The translations under genes and the position numbers were made by a program. Shown here piece after piece: positions 11,101 through 24,239 of a stretch of DNA of 64,000 bases. The notes beneath the pieces were generated by a model. It ran no database searches and was not told the origin of the DNA. It was given only the letters and a program-made list of their open reading frames with translations. Every line of letters starts with the position of its first letter. Within the stretch, counting starts at the first letter, position 1. Origin of the DNA: Magicicada septendecula (taxonomy: Eukaryota; Arthropoda; Insecta; Hemiptera; Cicadidae). Location of the stretch: NCBI GenBank assembly GCA_034769895.1, contig CM068373.1, positions 21,123,967 to 21,187,966 of the forward strand, written 5' to 3'.

Positions 11101-11384
11101 AAAAAAAAACACTAATAAAAGGTTGTTACTGTTACAAGAGAATTTTATTGCAAGTCCTATTACTCTGGGCTCCACCAAATTTTCGCTCCATCTAGGCCAA
11201 GCGGTCTAGTTTTTTAAATTTTACGTAACGGCCTAAGTGGCTGTTACAAAACGTAAGATGTAAAATGTTGAAACTCTTACGTGTAAGAGCGTAGTCACGT
11301 TCGTCTAAAACAGACTGAACATTTATATGAAACTGATGGTAGTCCCATAAACATTCAAAATATCTGTAGTACGTATAATGTGGG

Positions 11385-11760
11385 GTGCTTTACATTACGA
11401 AACAAAGTTTTTCATAGACACCTGGAAAGTAAAACACGGAAGGATACTCGAAGGAAATTTTATAAAACTGGCTAGCGAGACACATTGCTGTATGCTAGTG
11501 AGACATGGACTCTTGGTAAAAGAGACATGCAGAGGATTTATGCAGCCGAAAAGAAATTTCTAAGAGTCACGCAAGATTGTTCTATCTTGGATGTTGGAGA
11601 TGGTGTGATCACTTGAATTACATGCCTGATATCCGTCTACCTGTGGCTGCCTTGGGTTATCACACAGCTGGGAAGACAGATATCGGTAGGCCGAGGTGGA
11701 GATGGGTTACAGAACAAGTCTTGGGCTTAATGATTGGAGAGGTTATGATGATGATAAAGT
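11385..11760 (+). pseudogene. LINE pol 3' fragment (family 1)
   Basis: Broken frames give YASETWTLVKRD, AAEKKFLRVTQD, then HLNYMPDIRLPVAALGYH, KTDIGRPRWRWVTEQV, the usual tail of a non-LTR retrotransposon polymerase. The sequence ends in gttatgatgatgat, a short TGA tail. The same tail, in nearly the same words, occurs at 16905-17330 and 62405-62810 on the minus strand and at 61885-61985. Frame changes and missing RT core show it is dead. Confidence 0.78.
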
Positions 11761-12458
11761 CTGCTACAAAGTCGTCACTTTTATACAACATAGGCCTGTC
11801 ACCTCCTCTGCTGAGTATTTTTTAATAGACAAAATGAAATTCGACACTATTGTAATTCAGACTGCTATCAGACATAATTAGTCTGTTGAAAACACGCACT
11901 GAAACCCCATAATTAGTCTGCTGAAATCACCTATTCTACAGAATTATTTTGACCCTGGAGCTTTAGTACAGATAATGCATCCTCTTTAGACGTTAAATAT
12001 TTTTCGAGAAATAACTTTAAATCGTAACAAAGGCAACGCATTCACCAAATTTTAATAAATTCAGACTTCTATTGATGCGTTGCTTACGTCAGTGTGCGTG
12101 CCAACAAAACACAGTTAAGAGGAAAAAGAAACAGCGGAAATAAAAAATTTAATTTGAAAATACCGTCACAGCGAACTGTCAAACTATTGAGAAATAGAGA
12201 AACTGAGAAACAAAAATTTGTTCTCGCAAAAGTAATAAACGTTTATACTATATGCTAAAACAAAACATAAAGTTGTTTATAAGAGAATGTCAGTATTTTT
12301 AATTTTAGAAACTTAGTAAGTACAAGAATTTTAATATTTTATTCAAATGTAATAAAAACGTATTACATAGAAATGGCTATAGTTCAAATTAATTTTAATA
12401 TGTCGGTTGTCAGTTTAATAGAATTCATTTTCAACGTAATAATATTGATATTTTTATT
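11761..12458. other. AT-rich DNA without a recognised feature
   Basis: Nothing beyond base composition was recognised. Confidence 0.5.
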
Positions 12459-12485
12459 TTATTATTATTATTATTATTATTATTA
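12459..12485. repeat. (TTA)n microsatellite
   Basis: About nine ATT units directly left of two foldback sequences. Confidence 0.95.
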
Positions 12486-12539
12486 AATATCACTTTTCTT
12501 ACAAGATTACATTTTTTGTATTTTTTGAATACATTACAT

Positions 12540-12650
12540 TGTTTTTATATTATACACTATCATCATAAGAAATACAAATTAGTAATTTATATTTCTGATG
12601 ATGATAGTTTATACTATCAAAATAGTGTAATATATTAAAAAATTCAAACA
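12540..12650. repeat. Foldback (hairpin) sequence 1
   Basis: The halves tacactatcatcat...gaaatacaaatta and taatttatatttc...atgatgatag mirror each other, and the outer parts atattatacactat / atagtgtaatat also pair. The RNA or single strand would form a long imperfect hairpin. It has no coding content and may be a MITE-like element, but I see no target duplication. Confidence 0.7.
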
Positions 12651-12664
12651 CTTTTTGCTACAGT

Positions 12665-12775
12665 CTATTTCTTGATGTATATAATATATTTAATATTTAT
12701 AATGACTTTACTTCATCAGGGAAAAAACATTTTGAGGTAAAGTCATTATAAGTATTAAATACATTATATTCAAAA
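12665..12775. repeat. Foldback (hairpin) sequence 2
   Basis: ataatgactttac (about 12698-12710) mirrors gtaaagtcattat after a loop of about 25 bp, and the outer strands atgtatataatatatttaat / attaaatacattatatt continue the pairing. It sits immediately after hairpin 1, so the two may be related modules. Confidence 0.72.
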
Positions 12776-12785
12776 AAATAAAAAC

Positions 12786-13920
12786 AAATATATTCTTTTA
12801 AGGAAAGTTTTATTTAATAATAATTGAAATAATAAATATTAACAAGAATAATTGAGCAAATACGAATGTTATACATATACATACATAAAATATATGATAT
12901 ATGTTATAGATATATTCGTAATTATCCCTGTGCTTTATTAACGAAAATAAATTGAAATCTTTGATATACAAACGGGATGGATTGTTGACGACCTTCAGAC
13001 AATATAAAAAATGTAAACACTCCATCTATTTAAGCAGCGACACTTTGATATTACTGTCGTATACAAATTTAACATTGCTCAGACGTTTTGTGATGGCATT
13101 ATTCGGATAGACATGCCTGAAAATACATTCTTAGTGGTGTAGGCTGATTATCATCACCTCTCCAAGGATTAGTGCGCCGTTAAAAGTAAAGTATTTTGTA
13201 TATGCTTGCTTGGAACATTAATGTTGACAACATTAATGATCGTTAGTGCTGTTGGTTTACAGTCACGCTTTGTGTTAGGAACAAACTCCAACTGCAGTCA
13301 ATGAAACAAATGTGCGCCACATGCAGACAATGAATAGTATTTCAGACAATAAATTAATACATTTACAAATTTACCAGTGACAGTGACAGATGTGAATGAT
13401 ATGTGGACAGCAGATCCGTACATTAAGCACTGGAAACCATATCTATTACAAACGTTGAAGTAAATTAATTCTGATTTAGGATACCTAACCCACAGAACTA
13501 TAAATAAGCGTGCCGGAAGCCTTAAGTCAGGATAGCATATATAGTGTCGTACTAATATGTAGGAAATATTACATTCATTGTTTGCCAAAACAATACAATG
13601 TGTGTGTGAGTGTGTGTGTGTAGCAATGTGATAAGTATTTCATCTTGTGTATAAGCGACCTTATTTATTATGGTTTAAAACATTGATATTGTAACGTTTA
13701 AATTAGTGACGTCCGTGTTATTTTGCCACACGTTGGATTCGTCAAACTGTAACGAGTAGACTGGTGCGTCTGTGTAAAAGATATGTGTACACAAGTGTTG
13801 TATGTGTTAGTGTGGTGTGTTCGCCTCACACCTGTCGTTACATCAATGGTTGTTGCTAACGAAGTCCGTAGCGTTGTCACAATTATCAGTACAACCTTAC
13901 CTGTAATTTCATAGGGGTTT
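12786..13920. other. Unassigned DNA
   Basis: No domain was recognised in any frame. A short TG-rich patch (about 13596-13621) is present. Part of it may be the interior of the retroelement whose primer-site-like sequence lies at 13922-13942. Confidence 0.45.
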
Positions 13921-13921
13921 G

Positions 13922-13942
13922 TGAGTCCCGGGTGGCGCCAAA
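13922..13942 (-). promoter_or_regulatory. Retroelement primer-binding-site-like sequence
   Basis: On the minus strand the sequence reads TTTGGCGCCACCCGGGACTC, the style of a tRNA primer site just inside an LTR. It is followed about 30 bases later on that strand by CAGGTAAGG, a splice-donor-like string. An LTR would then lie at coordinates above 13943, but I could not find its other end or partner. Inference only. Confidence 0.4.
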
Positions 13943-14299
13943 TTGTTTGTTGAAAACAATTAAATTTATGAGTTGATATGTTAGTATGGTGTTTTCAGCT
14001 AGTGACGGCTGGAGAGTTCGAATCGGTTCCCGCCTTTGTACAGCTTACTGTATTGCACAGATAGCGAAAGCGCTAGTTGTCTGATCTGTAAGTTCGCTAA
14101 CACACACATATATGATACAATTTCCTATGAAATAAAACAATGGTTACACTCTGTACTGTTTCTTTAATGATTGTTTGGTAATTGAGTAATGTGACAATAA
14201 TATTATAATTTAGTATTCAATAAATTTGCCCCGACATAAAACATGAAACGCATTATCTCAAGTTGACGAAATTGGTTTTGAACGAGCTATTCTGATGCC

Positions 14300-16900
14300 A
14301 TCATGGCTACTGTTTGTACATTATACGTCAACTCGTCCAAAATCTGGAGTTCTTTAGATTATAAAGAAAACATTAAATATGGTTACAATAAAAAAGTACA
14401 CTACCGTACATTCTCCGTAATTATATAATATACAGTGTGTCTAAAATTTGTTCTGCAGTGTAGTAATATAGGTGTTACAAAGTTCGCAACCTTGTGCGAG
14501 GTTAGTTTTTAGTTAACAAGTTTTTCTACGTAAGTTTGTTTTATTTAATCCTTGAAAGAAAATTATTTTTAATTCATAGTGAGAGTTTGTATAGATATGA
14601 GAAATATTTAAAGTGCTTTATTTCTGGGATTAGGGTATTTAAATGATACTTATCAGTTCAGAAGGTTTGTGATAGATCGTTGTTCTTTGGAAATGGAAAA
14701 TTCATCAATTTTGAGTGACTTAGGCTGCTGGCGTCCTTTTCTAATTAGTCTTGGGAATTTCTGCTTTTAATTTTCGTTTATATTGTTCCTGGACATCAGT
14801 TAAATGTTATTCCTCTTCATCTTCTTCTCACTGGTACATGTTTTTTGATTTTGACTAGTTTTTTAAACGTTTAAAGTAAAATTTCTGTCATACAAAATCT
14901 TGCGTCCCTACTACACAAGCGTCATTATACGAGTACTGAAAATTAACGGAAAATTAGTAACCAACGGTCCGTTTCTATGGTAACCTAAACCCTTTGATTG
15001 GGTAAGGCATGGTTTATTACCATTGTTATCATATTTGAATTTTTATTCAAATTTACTATACATTTTCTGATTGATTTTATTCTTCTGTCTTCCTTCCTGA
15101 GTATTAAATATTATCACTATTGTATGTATTTCCTTTCAAAGATTAAAATAATACCTCATAAGGTCATGTTCTATTAGATATTAACTTTTGTCTAATTATG
15201 TTAACATTTGTTAATTACATATTTCTTTTAATCTAAGCTCTTATTGTAACATTTTTCTTTTAAAATGATTTATACATTATTTTTGGCTAGTTATTTGCCT
15301 TAGATTTGTTAATTTTCTTGTGGATTTTATACAATTTGTAATTATTGGTTTTGACAGTTGGGCATTTCAGATGCACTAGTAGCCATTGACTATATTTACT
15401 GAATTTGTACAAATGATGTCTCATTTTATTCTAATGTATTTTGTTTTATTAATGGTTCTGTTATTTTCTACATTTATTGATTTTCTATTGTAATTAGATT
15501 TGTATTGTCTTAACTTCTTAATCATCTATTTTGCCTATGTTAAGAATATGGCTACCACTCCCTATTCTTCCTCAATTGAAAACATAACATCTAGGCGTAT
15601 GCTCTGTACAAATTCTTCAGTCATACCCTATTCATAAATATAATTACACAATTATTTTACCATTATTAAGTAAAGTTTGTTTACAACTCATTTCATTAAT
15701 TACTATTTTTTGGGTGTTAACTAACATCAACTTTTGAATAATTGGTTTTCCCTTACAATCTGGGGTGTTTATTTATTTATTATTAATTGCTTATTTCCTA
15801 TTTAAACTCTAGTCTCAATCCATGTTAACACTAACTGTTTATCTTTTCATGGGATAATCCCCTTTTAATTACAATCGTTTACAACTAATCTTAAATCTCT
15901 TAATTAACAGCGTTATTATCACTATCCAGTGTCCGTTTCATATTACTAAATGTTTACATTTACTATTATTATTAAATCTTTATATTTTTAATTACTAATT
16001 TGTATCTCCTTTAATCACATGGTGTTTCCTCATCACTCTTCAGTGTTTATTCCACATTATGAAGTGCTTACATCTAATGCTATCATTAAAACCTTATTCT
16101 TAATTATTATTGGATTGACTATTAATCAATTATTGTTTCTTATTGATTATTGAGCGTTTTATTATCATTAATATGGTTTCTAACCATTTTGGGGTTTCAC
16201 ACTTTCACTATTGCACTTTTTAACTGTTTACATTAAGTGTTTCTTAGTGGGTAATCCCTATAATTATTCCTCTTTGTCACTTTGTCACTTTCTCACTATT
16301 TCTTTCTTACACTATTTTTATTACATCTAACTCTAATTCTTGGGTTAGTGTACTTTTCTTTTTATAATATTACTTTACTGGGTTTTGGTTAAAACAATCA
16401 CATTAATTATTTAATTGATAATAATATTTATTTCTGGTATTGGATAATTATTGGTTTTATTCCCAATATTATACTTGAGTGTACCATTTCTCCCTTACAC
16501 ATTTGTAGTGTTTCTTATCCCTTGGTTTCGCTTCGTTTCCTTTACACTTAATTAGTTTCATTTTCCTTTTTCTTCTTCTTCTCCTTCATTTTCCATTGGC
16601 TTTATTTTAGTTTGGTTCTCCCCTTCTCGTTTGGTTTTATTTTATTTGGTTGTATGAATTCATTCACTTCCTTATTTGGTTTCGGTTTTTTCCCTTCTTC
16701 TTTGTTTTCCTGTTTGTTTGGTCAATCACTTGTGTTAGGTCATGTCGTCGTTTGTCGTGTCACTGTCTTTACATTTTATTTATATTTAATATTTTATTTT
16801 ATATGAAGTATATTTATATTTAATATCATCTTTTTCATCCCTGGTATTGGGGTGGCTTATTTGTGTTGTAACAATATATTTGATGAAACTGTGAGTAATA
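14300..16900. other. T-rich, strand-biased repeat region
   Basis: For over 2 kb the plus strand is conspicuously T-rich and purine-poor. Two diverged copies of a phrase (cacTNTNcagtgt then catatta and tgNttacat) at about 15917-15960 and 16033-16075 suggest an old tandem repeat of about 115-120 bp. No coding frame has recognisable motifs. A similar T-rich block is at 46.6-48.6 kb. Confidence 0.5.
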
Positions 16901-16904
16901 CAGA

Positions 16905-17330
16905 ACTTCATCATCACCACCAATCCAAGGATTAGGCCCTAGACCTCTTCTGGAACCCATCTCCTACTCGGTCTACCGACTTCTCTCTTCCCAGTAGGGT
17001 GATAACCCAAGGCAGCCATGGGTAGACGGATATCAGGCATGCGGTTCAAGTGTTTACATCATCTCCTTCTCTAGTCTTCAATCTTTGGGTGTAACGATAC
17101 AATGTTCAATTTGCGTCTAATAGCTTCGTTCCTTTTCCGATCCAAAATAAAACAACCTTACGTCCCTCTTAGAAATTTAATTTCAGCTGCCTGAACCCTC
17201 TGTACATCCCTTTTACCAAGAGTCCATGTCTCATTGGCATACAGGAATGTGGGGACAGTCGCAGTTTTGTAAAATTTCATTCGGATATCCTTCCGCGTTT
17301 TTATTTTTTAGGTACCTATGAATCGTTCCA
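16905..17330 (-). pseudogene. LINE pol 3' fragment (family 1)
   Basis: The reverse complement repeats the polymerase tail seen at 62405-62810 almost word for word: an ETWTL-type stretch, AAE(I/M)KF, HLNRMPDIRLP, AALGYH, and a terminal array catcatcaccacc that is the TGA-type 3' tail in antisense. No frame is open throughout. It is followed head-on by a plus-strand Jockey-like fragment. Confidence 0.75.
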
Positions 17331-17379
17331 CAGATGCGTCTAAAATTTTTTTATCAGTGCTGATGATATTGCAGTGCTC

Positions 17380-18340
17380 ATTATTCTACTATAGAGTTGG
17401 CTCAGACGAGATTAAGGCAAGTTATGCGACAAGTCATTTCTTGGACGACAGATCACGGCTTAAAACTCGCAGCTGAAAAATGCCCATGCAGGTAGTTGAA
17501 GATACTATGCAGAAGTATCTGTATCTGTGCAGATGAAACTTGCTGCTGTTAAGTATCTGGGAATATACTAGATACAAATCTGACGTTTTGCCTACAAATA
17601 AAACGGGCGGCTTCTGTTGTGAAGCATATGCAATCCGCTAGATTTAATAAAATATTCTACTGGCTCTAGGTATTTTGTCGTATCAGATTCTAGAAATGTT
17701 TAGATAGTTTGCAGCAGGGTGACATTAACGAGCCTATTATTAAAAACACAAATAACGTAACCTTGATATCTCAACTAGACAATACAAGAAATAATTTTCA
17801 GTTGGATACCATCACACATCGGAACCAATGGCAACGAATGGCTGATAAAGCTGCAAAAACTGCTACGTCGAGTCAATATCACCATCATAAAGTATCTCAC
17901 ACTGACTATCTTTATTTAGTAAAGTATAAATATCTTTATTTAGAATTTCTGCAACACTGGAATGTTGAATGACTCAAGTCACTCATCACCCGCTAAGCTG
18001 TTCCTAGTGAGGACAAATGTTTGCAAACAACCCACACTTGCTGCAGAATCCAGCAGAAGAAATCAAGTGGTCATAACAAGACTCCGTATCCGCCACACGC
18101 TACTGACTCACAAGCACATCTTCATGAACGAGCCTCCTGTAAGATGGAACCACAATGACACGGCTTTGTCAACATTCCGTCTTGTCTCAGAGAGCCTTGT
18201 TCTCTATCATCTACGTACCAAATATAATATCTCTTCTGACGTTAGAAGAAGTTTGAACTGGAATTCTTCTCTTCATAAAGGAGACGAAGTTGACTACAAA
18301 AACATAACTACCGAACCATTTTTAAAAACAGAAAATTAAA
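17380..18340 (+). pseudogene. Jockey-like LINE RT/RNase H remnant
   Basis: Broken frames give RLRQVMRQVISWTTDHGLKLA (RT palm to thumb) at about 17405-17470, a VKYLGI-like string, then an RNase H to C-terminal part: NQWQRMADKAAKTA at about 17820, and RRNQVVITRLRIRHTLLTHKHIF with NEPPVRW and YHLRTKYNISSD at 18050-18240. The Arg-rich VVITRLRIGHT-type motif is the usual tail after RNase H in Jockey/I-type elements. Stops and frame changes show decay. Only part of the element is present, and a GA microsatellite follows. Confidence 0.7.
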
Positions 18341-18368
18341 GAGCATGTAACTTCTAAACTGTTTAACT

Positions 18369-18372
<4 letters not shown>

Positions 18373-18446
<74 letters not shown>

Positions 18447-18497
18447 GTGAGAAAGCGAGAGAGATAGAGACAGAAAGAGAGCTAGATAGATAGATGC

Positions 18498-18528
<31 letters not shown>

Positions 18529-18536
18529 GAGGGAGA
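18373..18536. repeat. (GA)n microsatellite, compound
   Basis: 18373-18442 is pure AG; the rest is an interrupted GA array with gata and cagaaa variants. Confidence 0.96.
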
Positions 18537-18540
18537 GGTA

Positions 18541-19480
18541 ACAAGAGAGCCAATTTCTATTCTGATTTTAATATTTAAACTGCTACTCTTTAATTTTCGT
18601 TTTTTCGTTAAATATGTGTTGCTAATTTTATACTTGTTTAAATATAGACATAAACTACAGTACTGTTACTCACAGAAAGTAGGTTTTAAACAATTGGTCC
18701 AGGAGGTCGTCCAAAATTAATTGTTTAATAAATAATAATAATCACGCTTTCAGAACTTGATGTGAAATGAGTAATTTCATTTTGATGGGGCATGTACTGA
18801 AGGAGCAAGATAAGCTGTTAAGACTTCAGTATATTATAAACAACTCCATTCGTAATTTTATTATCAACGCGCTTATACCAGCGACTACAACTGTAATTAC
18901 GAAATAGGATGACAGAAATATATAAATATGATGGCATCAAGGCTACTGATGGAGCGTTAGAATATATTAGTCAGCAGGAAATGGCAAACGGCCAGCTGAC
19001 TTAATTTTCATACAGAAAAGAAACCACTCGCTTTTGGATTACGTTTCATTTGTCACCTTTCGCGTACATTTTACTCACTGGTACACAAGAAACGCAATAT
19101 TAACAAGACTACTGGTTTACCCTTGCTACCTTTAACAATGAAACGTTTTACATTTATAAGATAATTATATCATATTGCCTCTAATTAATTATGACTTTTT
19201 ACAAAAAAATATCACTGTTGCACATAACTATACAAAAATTATTCCGATTAGCGCTTTCAACCTTCACAATGAAACGTCCCCCAAAATTTTTAAACCTTTT
19301 TTTTTTAGGGGCGTCACTTAAAATTTAAAACTAGACGCATGACGCATGGTCTAGACGGAAGCATAAAAATTCACTGAGCCCAGTGTGACAGGACTTCCAA
19401 TGAGACACTCCTTTTAACGTAACAATATTTTTATTAGTGTTTAAACATCCATCATATATATATATTACAACGACACAAAT
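18541..19480. other. AT-rich DNA without a recognised feature
   Basis: No supported gene, RNA or repeat was recognised. Confidence 0.5.
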
Positions 19481-19484
19481 TGCA

Positions 19485-19730
19485 AATATAAATTTATTTG
19501 TGTTTGAGGAGCCCCACGTTCTTGGGACGCCAAAATTATACAACGGTACCTTTTGTGTATACATTTACATGTAATTTGAATTCTATAGCCCCGTACTTTT
19601 GGGGAACAAAATTATACCAATACAATAGTAAATTAATTTGTGCTGTGTTTACATTCATACAACATTACTGATACTGTGTATGTATAATTGGAGTTCAGGT
19701 GTAATCATAATAAGAGCAGTCCTTTTAGGA
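19485..19730 (-). repeat. Retroelement junction repeat (copy 1)
   Basis: The plus strand reads aaatttatttgtgtttgagg then agccccacgttcttgggacg and ccaaaattata. Its reverse complement is the same string found at 49193-49245, where TGGCGTCCCA...ACGTGGGGC resembles an LTR-end plus tRNA primer site. Similarity continues more loosely to about 19720 (ttcaggtgtaatcataataagag). I infer a scar of the same old LTR element. Confidence 0.6.
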
Positions 19731-20706
19731 ATCGTAACATGTTTGCATTTCTTTATTCCAACAAAAAAATAAAAAAAAAATAATATAATAATAATATTTA
19801 CTTCGCCATAAAATATTCATTATTTATTGTTTCAATGTTTCTTTGTTGCCGTACACTCATCATAATATAGATTTTATATCTTATGTCTTATATTAGCAAT
19901 TCTATGTTAAACATTTCTTCGTTATGCTATAAATTCTCGACTACTCAGTCTGAATCTGTGCTTTATAAATTTGTTCTTATTTTCAATATTATTCTATACT
20001 TGACATAGATCTTACGGCTTTATAATCATTTTAAAGAAACTAATTGAATCGTTAGTCTTCTTCTATATTTTCAATTACTTTACTTTATATGCTTTCAATA
20101 AAAAATTAAATTTATTAAATCAATGGTTAATTCTCCAAGCAAGGATTTAAATTATCTTTAAATTAACTGGTCATCATTAAAGAAAATTCTGATTACAGTT
20201 AAATTACATTCTCTTATCTCTATCTACATAATTTTTCTTCAAATTAAAAATTTTTTTTATTAATGCCTTTCAATGTCTTTATTCTTTTATAAATATAAAT
20301 TGGGTTATGTCACCTCAATTCTGCTGATTGTGCCATGTCCTCCAGTGATCTGTCTTTCCTCTCCTACTGGATGTCCTCTTGCGTTTTCCGGTTCCACTGG
20401 TCGTCCTCCAGTCACTCGTCCTTCATGGTCCCATCGGCTGGCTGTAGAATGGAATTACGTGTTGCTCTGAATCGGCTGTTGTTGTTATTTAAACCGCCTC
20501 TATTGCTCTGCGTATCGTTCCTCTGCTTGATGTTCTCTCGCCATCTGTCTAGAGTGTTGATGTTTGTAGTTGTAGACGTCCGATGATTGTACTTACTGTT
20601 CTTTTTTTATTACTTCAACTAACATATTGTCTGTTATACTTTACAGTTTATAAACAAAAGAACTTGTTGATATTGGACATAGCGTCTAGCTATGTCTGAA
20701 GTAATT
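19731..20706. other. AT-rich DNA, then a moderately GC-rich patch
   Basis: 19731-20260 is AT-rich. 20320-20560 is richer in C and G with frames that show no known domain. Nothing was identified. Confidence 0.45.
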
Positions 20707-20832
20707 AAAATTTCTCGTCTCTGACTGACATAACGTACCGCTGCAATTGAAAACTGATTGAAGAGTATTAAAAATTCTCGTCGCTGACGGACATAGCGTT
20801 CCGCCACGACTAAAGACTGATTGAAGAGTAAA
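20707..20832. repeat. Two ~63-bp tandem units
   Basis: ttctcgtctctgactgacat...actgattgaagagta is repeated as ttctcgtcgctgacggacat...actgattgaagagta, and a partial third copy precedes it at about 20667. The minus-strand 113-residue frame here owes its repeated SQRREI/RQRREF pattern to this duplication. Confidence 0.85.
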
Positions 20833-20975
20833 TTTGGCTCTCCTGGGCTCGTATTTATATTAACCAAAAAAACCACACCTGTCGTCACAGAATTCTGCAG
20901 GTCAGAATCTGTCCACGGCGTCTGTTCCCCACTCTCGTTCAATTTCACATATTCGCACATTTTTGCCAATTGCAA

Positions 20976-23860
20976 TGTCTAATGCGGATTTCAAGGTGAT
21001 CTAACATTGTCTAATTTAATTACACATATTATACGTAATTATCATAATGATCGCATCATTAGTGTAATTACTATGCTCCAAAAATCGCACAGAATTCGCA
21101 CTGAACGTCATAATTACATAGAATTTGCACTGCCCACGTGTCTGATTTTTATGCATTTTTAAAAGTCTTTACAATCTTTCTAATATTTACGGTTTGCTTA
21201 TAATTAAATAAAACTTTAATTTATCATCTATTTGGGGTGAGATTGCAAAATTTCGGGCTTGAACAGGCTTCACGCACACACACTCTTTACTTGTGTACAC
21301 GCTCTCAGCCGCTATCGCGTGATGTTCCTGTTGATTCCTGTTTACAATTCAGCTTCCAATTTCACACCTGCTAGTCTATTACATATTACTAAAATTCATT
21401 TAAATATTTATTTTATTTAATACATGCACATTATAGCATTTGCTTGTATTGTCGCAATATATATATTGTAACGTAACGAAACTAAGGTCCCCTACATTAC
21501 ATAAAAATTTATAATTATCAAAATAAAAAAACGCTGATTGTCCGTTGTAATAAAGGTCAGAAAAGTAAACTCTTATGAAATAAATAAATAAATAGCACCA
21601 AATAAGAGTACAAGGTAATAGAAAAAATAAAAATGTTTATAAATACAAACTATGAAGTGGTAAGTGAAAAGTTTAAGCGATAAACATAGTGTCAAATAAT
21701 GTGAAAAATAATATAGACAGTTTAGACTAATCAATTGATTAACTGAGAGTAGACTAATTAATTGGTGTTTAATGTATTTTGTATTAATGTGCATGTTATT
21801 ATGTTTTATCATGTTGTTTTGTTATCATGGTATTTATGTTGTCTTTTGTATGTAGCAGGTGTGAAGCAATTGCTTTGAGAATGTATCACTTAATTGATGT
21901 TAATTTCATTTATGTTAACGAATATGACACCATAGAATTGGTGTTAAACTTTATAAGAGTAAAATATTTTGGTACTCAAATTAAATAAATAATAGAGGTA
22001 TTGCTAGATTATAATTGTAAACTTGGCCAGGAAGGCAATAATTGGTGATAAGATGCCAAAGGGTTTATTGTAATTATGTTGTAAACAGATGAAGGGTTCT
22101 ATACTAAAATAAGTAATAATAAATTAAAATCAGAATGAAATAAAAATGGAATGATTGGCCATAAGCCAGTGACACATTGTACAGGAAGTCAGGTCAGAAA
22201 AGTTAAATAACTAAAAAATGTTAAAACACTAAATGTAATATAATAAATTAAAAGAAAGCAGTCGTAGTAATTAATAAAAGGATAAGTGACTTAAAATACA
22301 ATAAAATCATAACATATGTAATAGAACAAATAGGCCCAAAATTATTATTTTGTAATGAGAAGATAGTACTTGTTAAATTAAGAAGATTAAAGGGAAAAGA
22401 TAGCAAAATGTATATAATTTAATAACAAAGATTATGTGAAAGTTTTATATGATGTAATATAATTTTAGTGAGGGAGTATTTTATTAAGTAAGTGCAAGAA
22501 CTTTTTTCAATTATGGGTCTAGGATAACAAATATTATCCAATAACAGAACGAAGACTGGTTGTCAAGGACGACAAAATGCAAGAAATTTTGTTTATTCAA
22601 TTACACTCAACTGTTTTATATGAACGAGGACAGTTCAGTTGTCATGAGTCGAGAAACAAAAAGGAAAATTTAAAGAATAAATTTATTGTAAATCCTAATA
22701 ACTATTAACTAACCAAAAAAGACAGTTGATTGACTTCCGATGGTTATCAATCAGAGAATATAACTACAGTCAAATGAGTAATAATGAAATTTAATAATAA
22801 ATAAATGAAGACAACCCAAGACCTGAAGAAATCAAAGTTATTAAGTATTTTAAAAAAACGAAAGGAAAGAAAATTAAAATTACGCCCTGAACCTCACTTT
22901 TTACGAGTAAGCGAAGAACTAATACTACACAAAATCCATTGGGACCCGTAACCACCAAAAACGCAAACATTAGAGAAGATTAAGAACTGGAACGTCCACT
23001 ACATCCTGGGACACCAACACCAAACTTTTATTGAGAAGCTGGAGACTGACATATTTCAGACATTCGTCCATCATTCGGCTACCAGCATTAGTCTATCGGA
23101 GCGCGGCCGTTACGAGTAACTTTGTCAACAAACGATAAAACTCAATTTATGTTCAAATATTGATTAATAAGATTTTTTGATTAAATTGTAATACCTTGTA
23201 ATCTTATTTTGCATTTTCTGACCTTCCTAATAGTCACAAGAACTCTATGTACCCTGAGATTAAGAAAAATTAACAATATGATTAAAATTAAAACATCTAA
23301 ACCCGAATTCAATAACTAATCGAATCATTCCAGTGTGATCGATGTGTTGTATCTGTGCCAAGAGAAAACATCTGTTTTGAAAAAATATAAAAATAAAGAA
23401 TCTTTCCTGAAATTGATGAGTTATTATTATTTGTTGACGATTTAGTGTGTTTTGAAGAATTTATAGCGTATAGAGGGAGAAACGAGAGGAACACAAGGCT
23501 TAAAACAACTTAACCTATAATAACCTGCTGACTATAAACCACAGCGCTAGCTTGCGTACAGATGTTGAATTACGAGAGAAGAGAAAACTTATTTACGGCT
23601 ACTACTCTCCTCTCTCAATGCTTGGTTCAGACTAGGCCTGAACAGTAACAACATAAACATACAATATACTAACTCATATTGTACACTACTCGGTCAGAAC
23701 GAATTTAATTAATATAATATATTAGAAATAAGAACATGTTTTACTTCTCATTAATTTTTTTTACAAATTAACACAAACAACAGGTGACTGGCCATCAACA
23801 GAACAACATTACGTTAACTTACTAATAACTTATATGTTAATAAACAAAGTGGATAAGGAC
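20976..23860. other. AT-rich DNA flanking the gypsy insertion
   Basis: No gene was recognised. From about 21540 to 23300 the plus strand is A-rich. Joining 23860 to 35471 would restore the pre-insertion site; the right-hand side of it reads aaattggcgaacccaaca, a primer-site-like string, so the gypsy element may have inserted at the end of an older LTR. This is inference. Confidence 0.5.
23857..23860. repeat. Target-site duplication GGAC, left
   Basis: GGAC precedes the left LTR; the same GGAC follows the right LTR at 35467-35470. Four-base duplications are typical of Ty3/gypsy integrases. This fixes both ends of the element. Confidence 0.9.
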
Positions 23861-24239
23861 TGTGCCGTACTGGGTTCGGCAGCGTATTATAAGAATTTTA
23901 AAAACGAGCGCCGCTGACGTCACGCACGGCCACACGGCTACGGTAGATTGTTGTTGGCACACAAATGTTGTGCAGCTACGCAATACAGCTGGCAGCGCCA
24001 ATGTTTCTGTACATTCCTGCATCCTGAGTTTACTTGGCTAGGCCGACACATTGAATCGGCCTCATTTCTGTTCTGTCCTCCAACCTAGTCATCTGCTCTC
24101 GACTGGCGGATACCGTTTGTTCTGGACTTCCTCGGCTATCACTATGGTTGGCTAGATAAAGTGTAGCTCCAGGTATGTACATGTCAGCGGGTTCTGAAAA
24201 TATTCTAACCCCAAATATATTTTACGTTTCTGCCTCTAT

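Noticed and set aside
13996-14060. Possible tRNA or SINE B box (gagttcgaatc)
   Set aside because: No matching A box, acceptor stem or cloverleaf around it.
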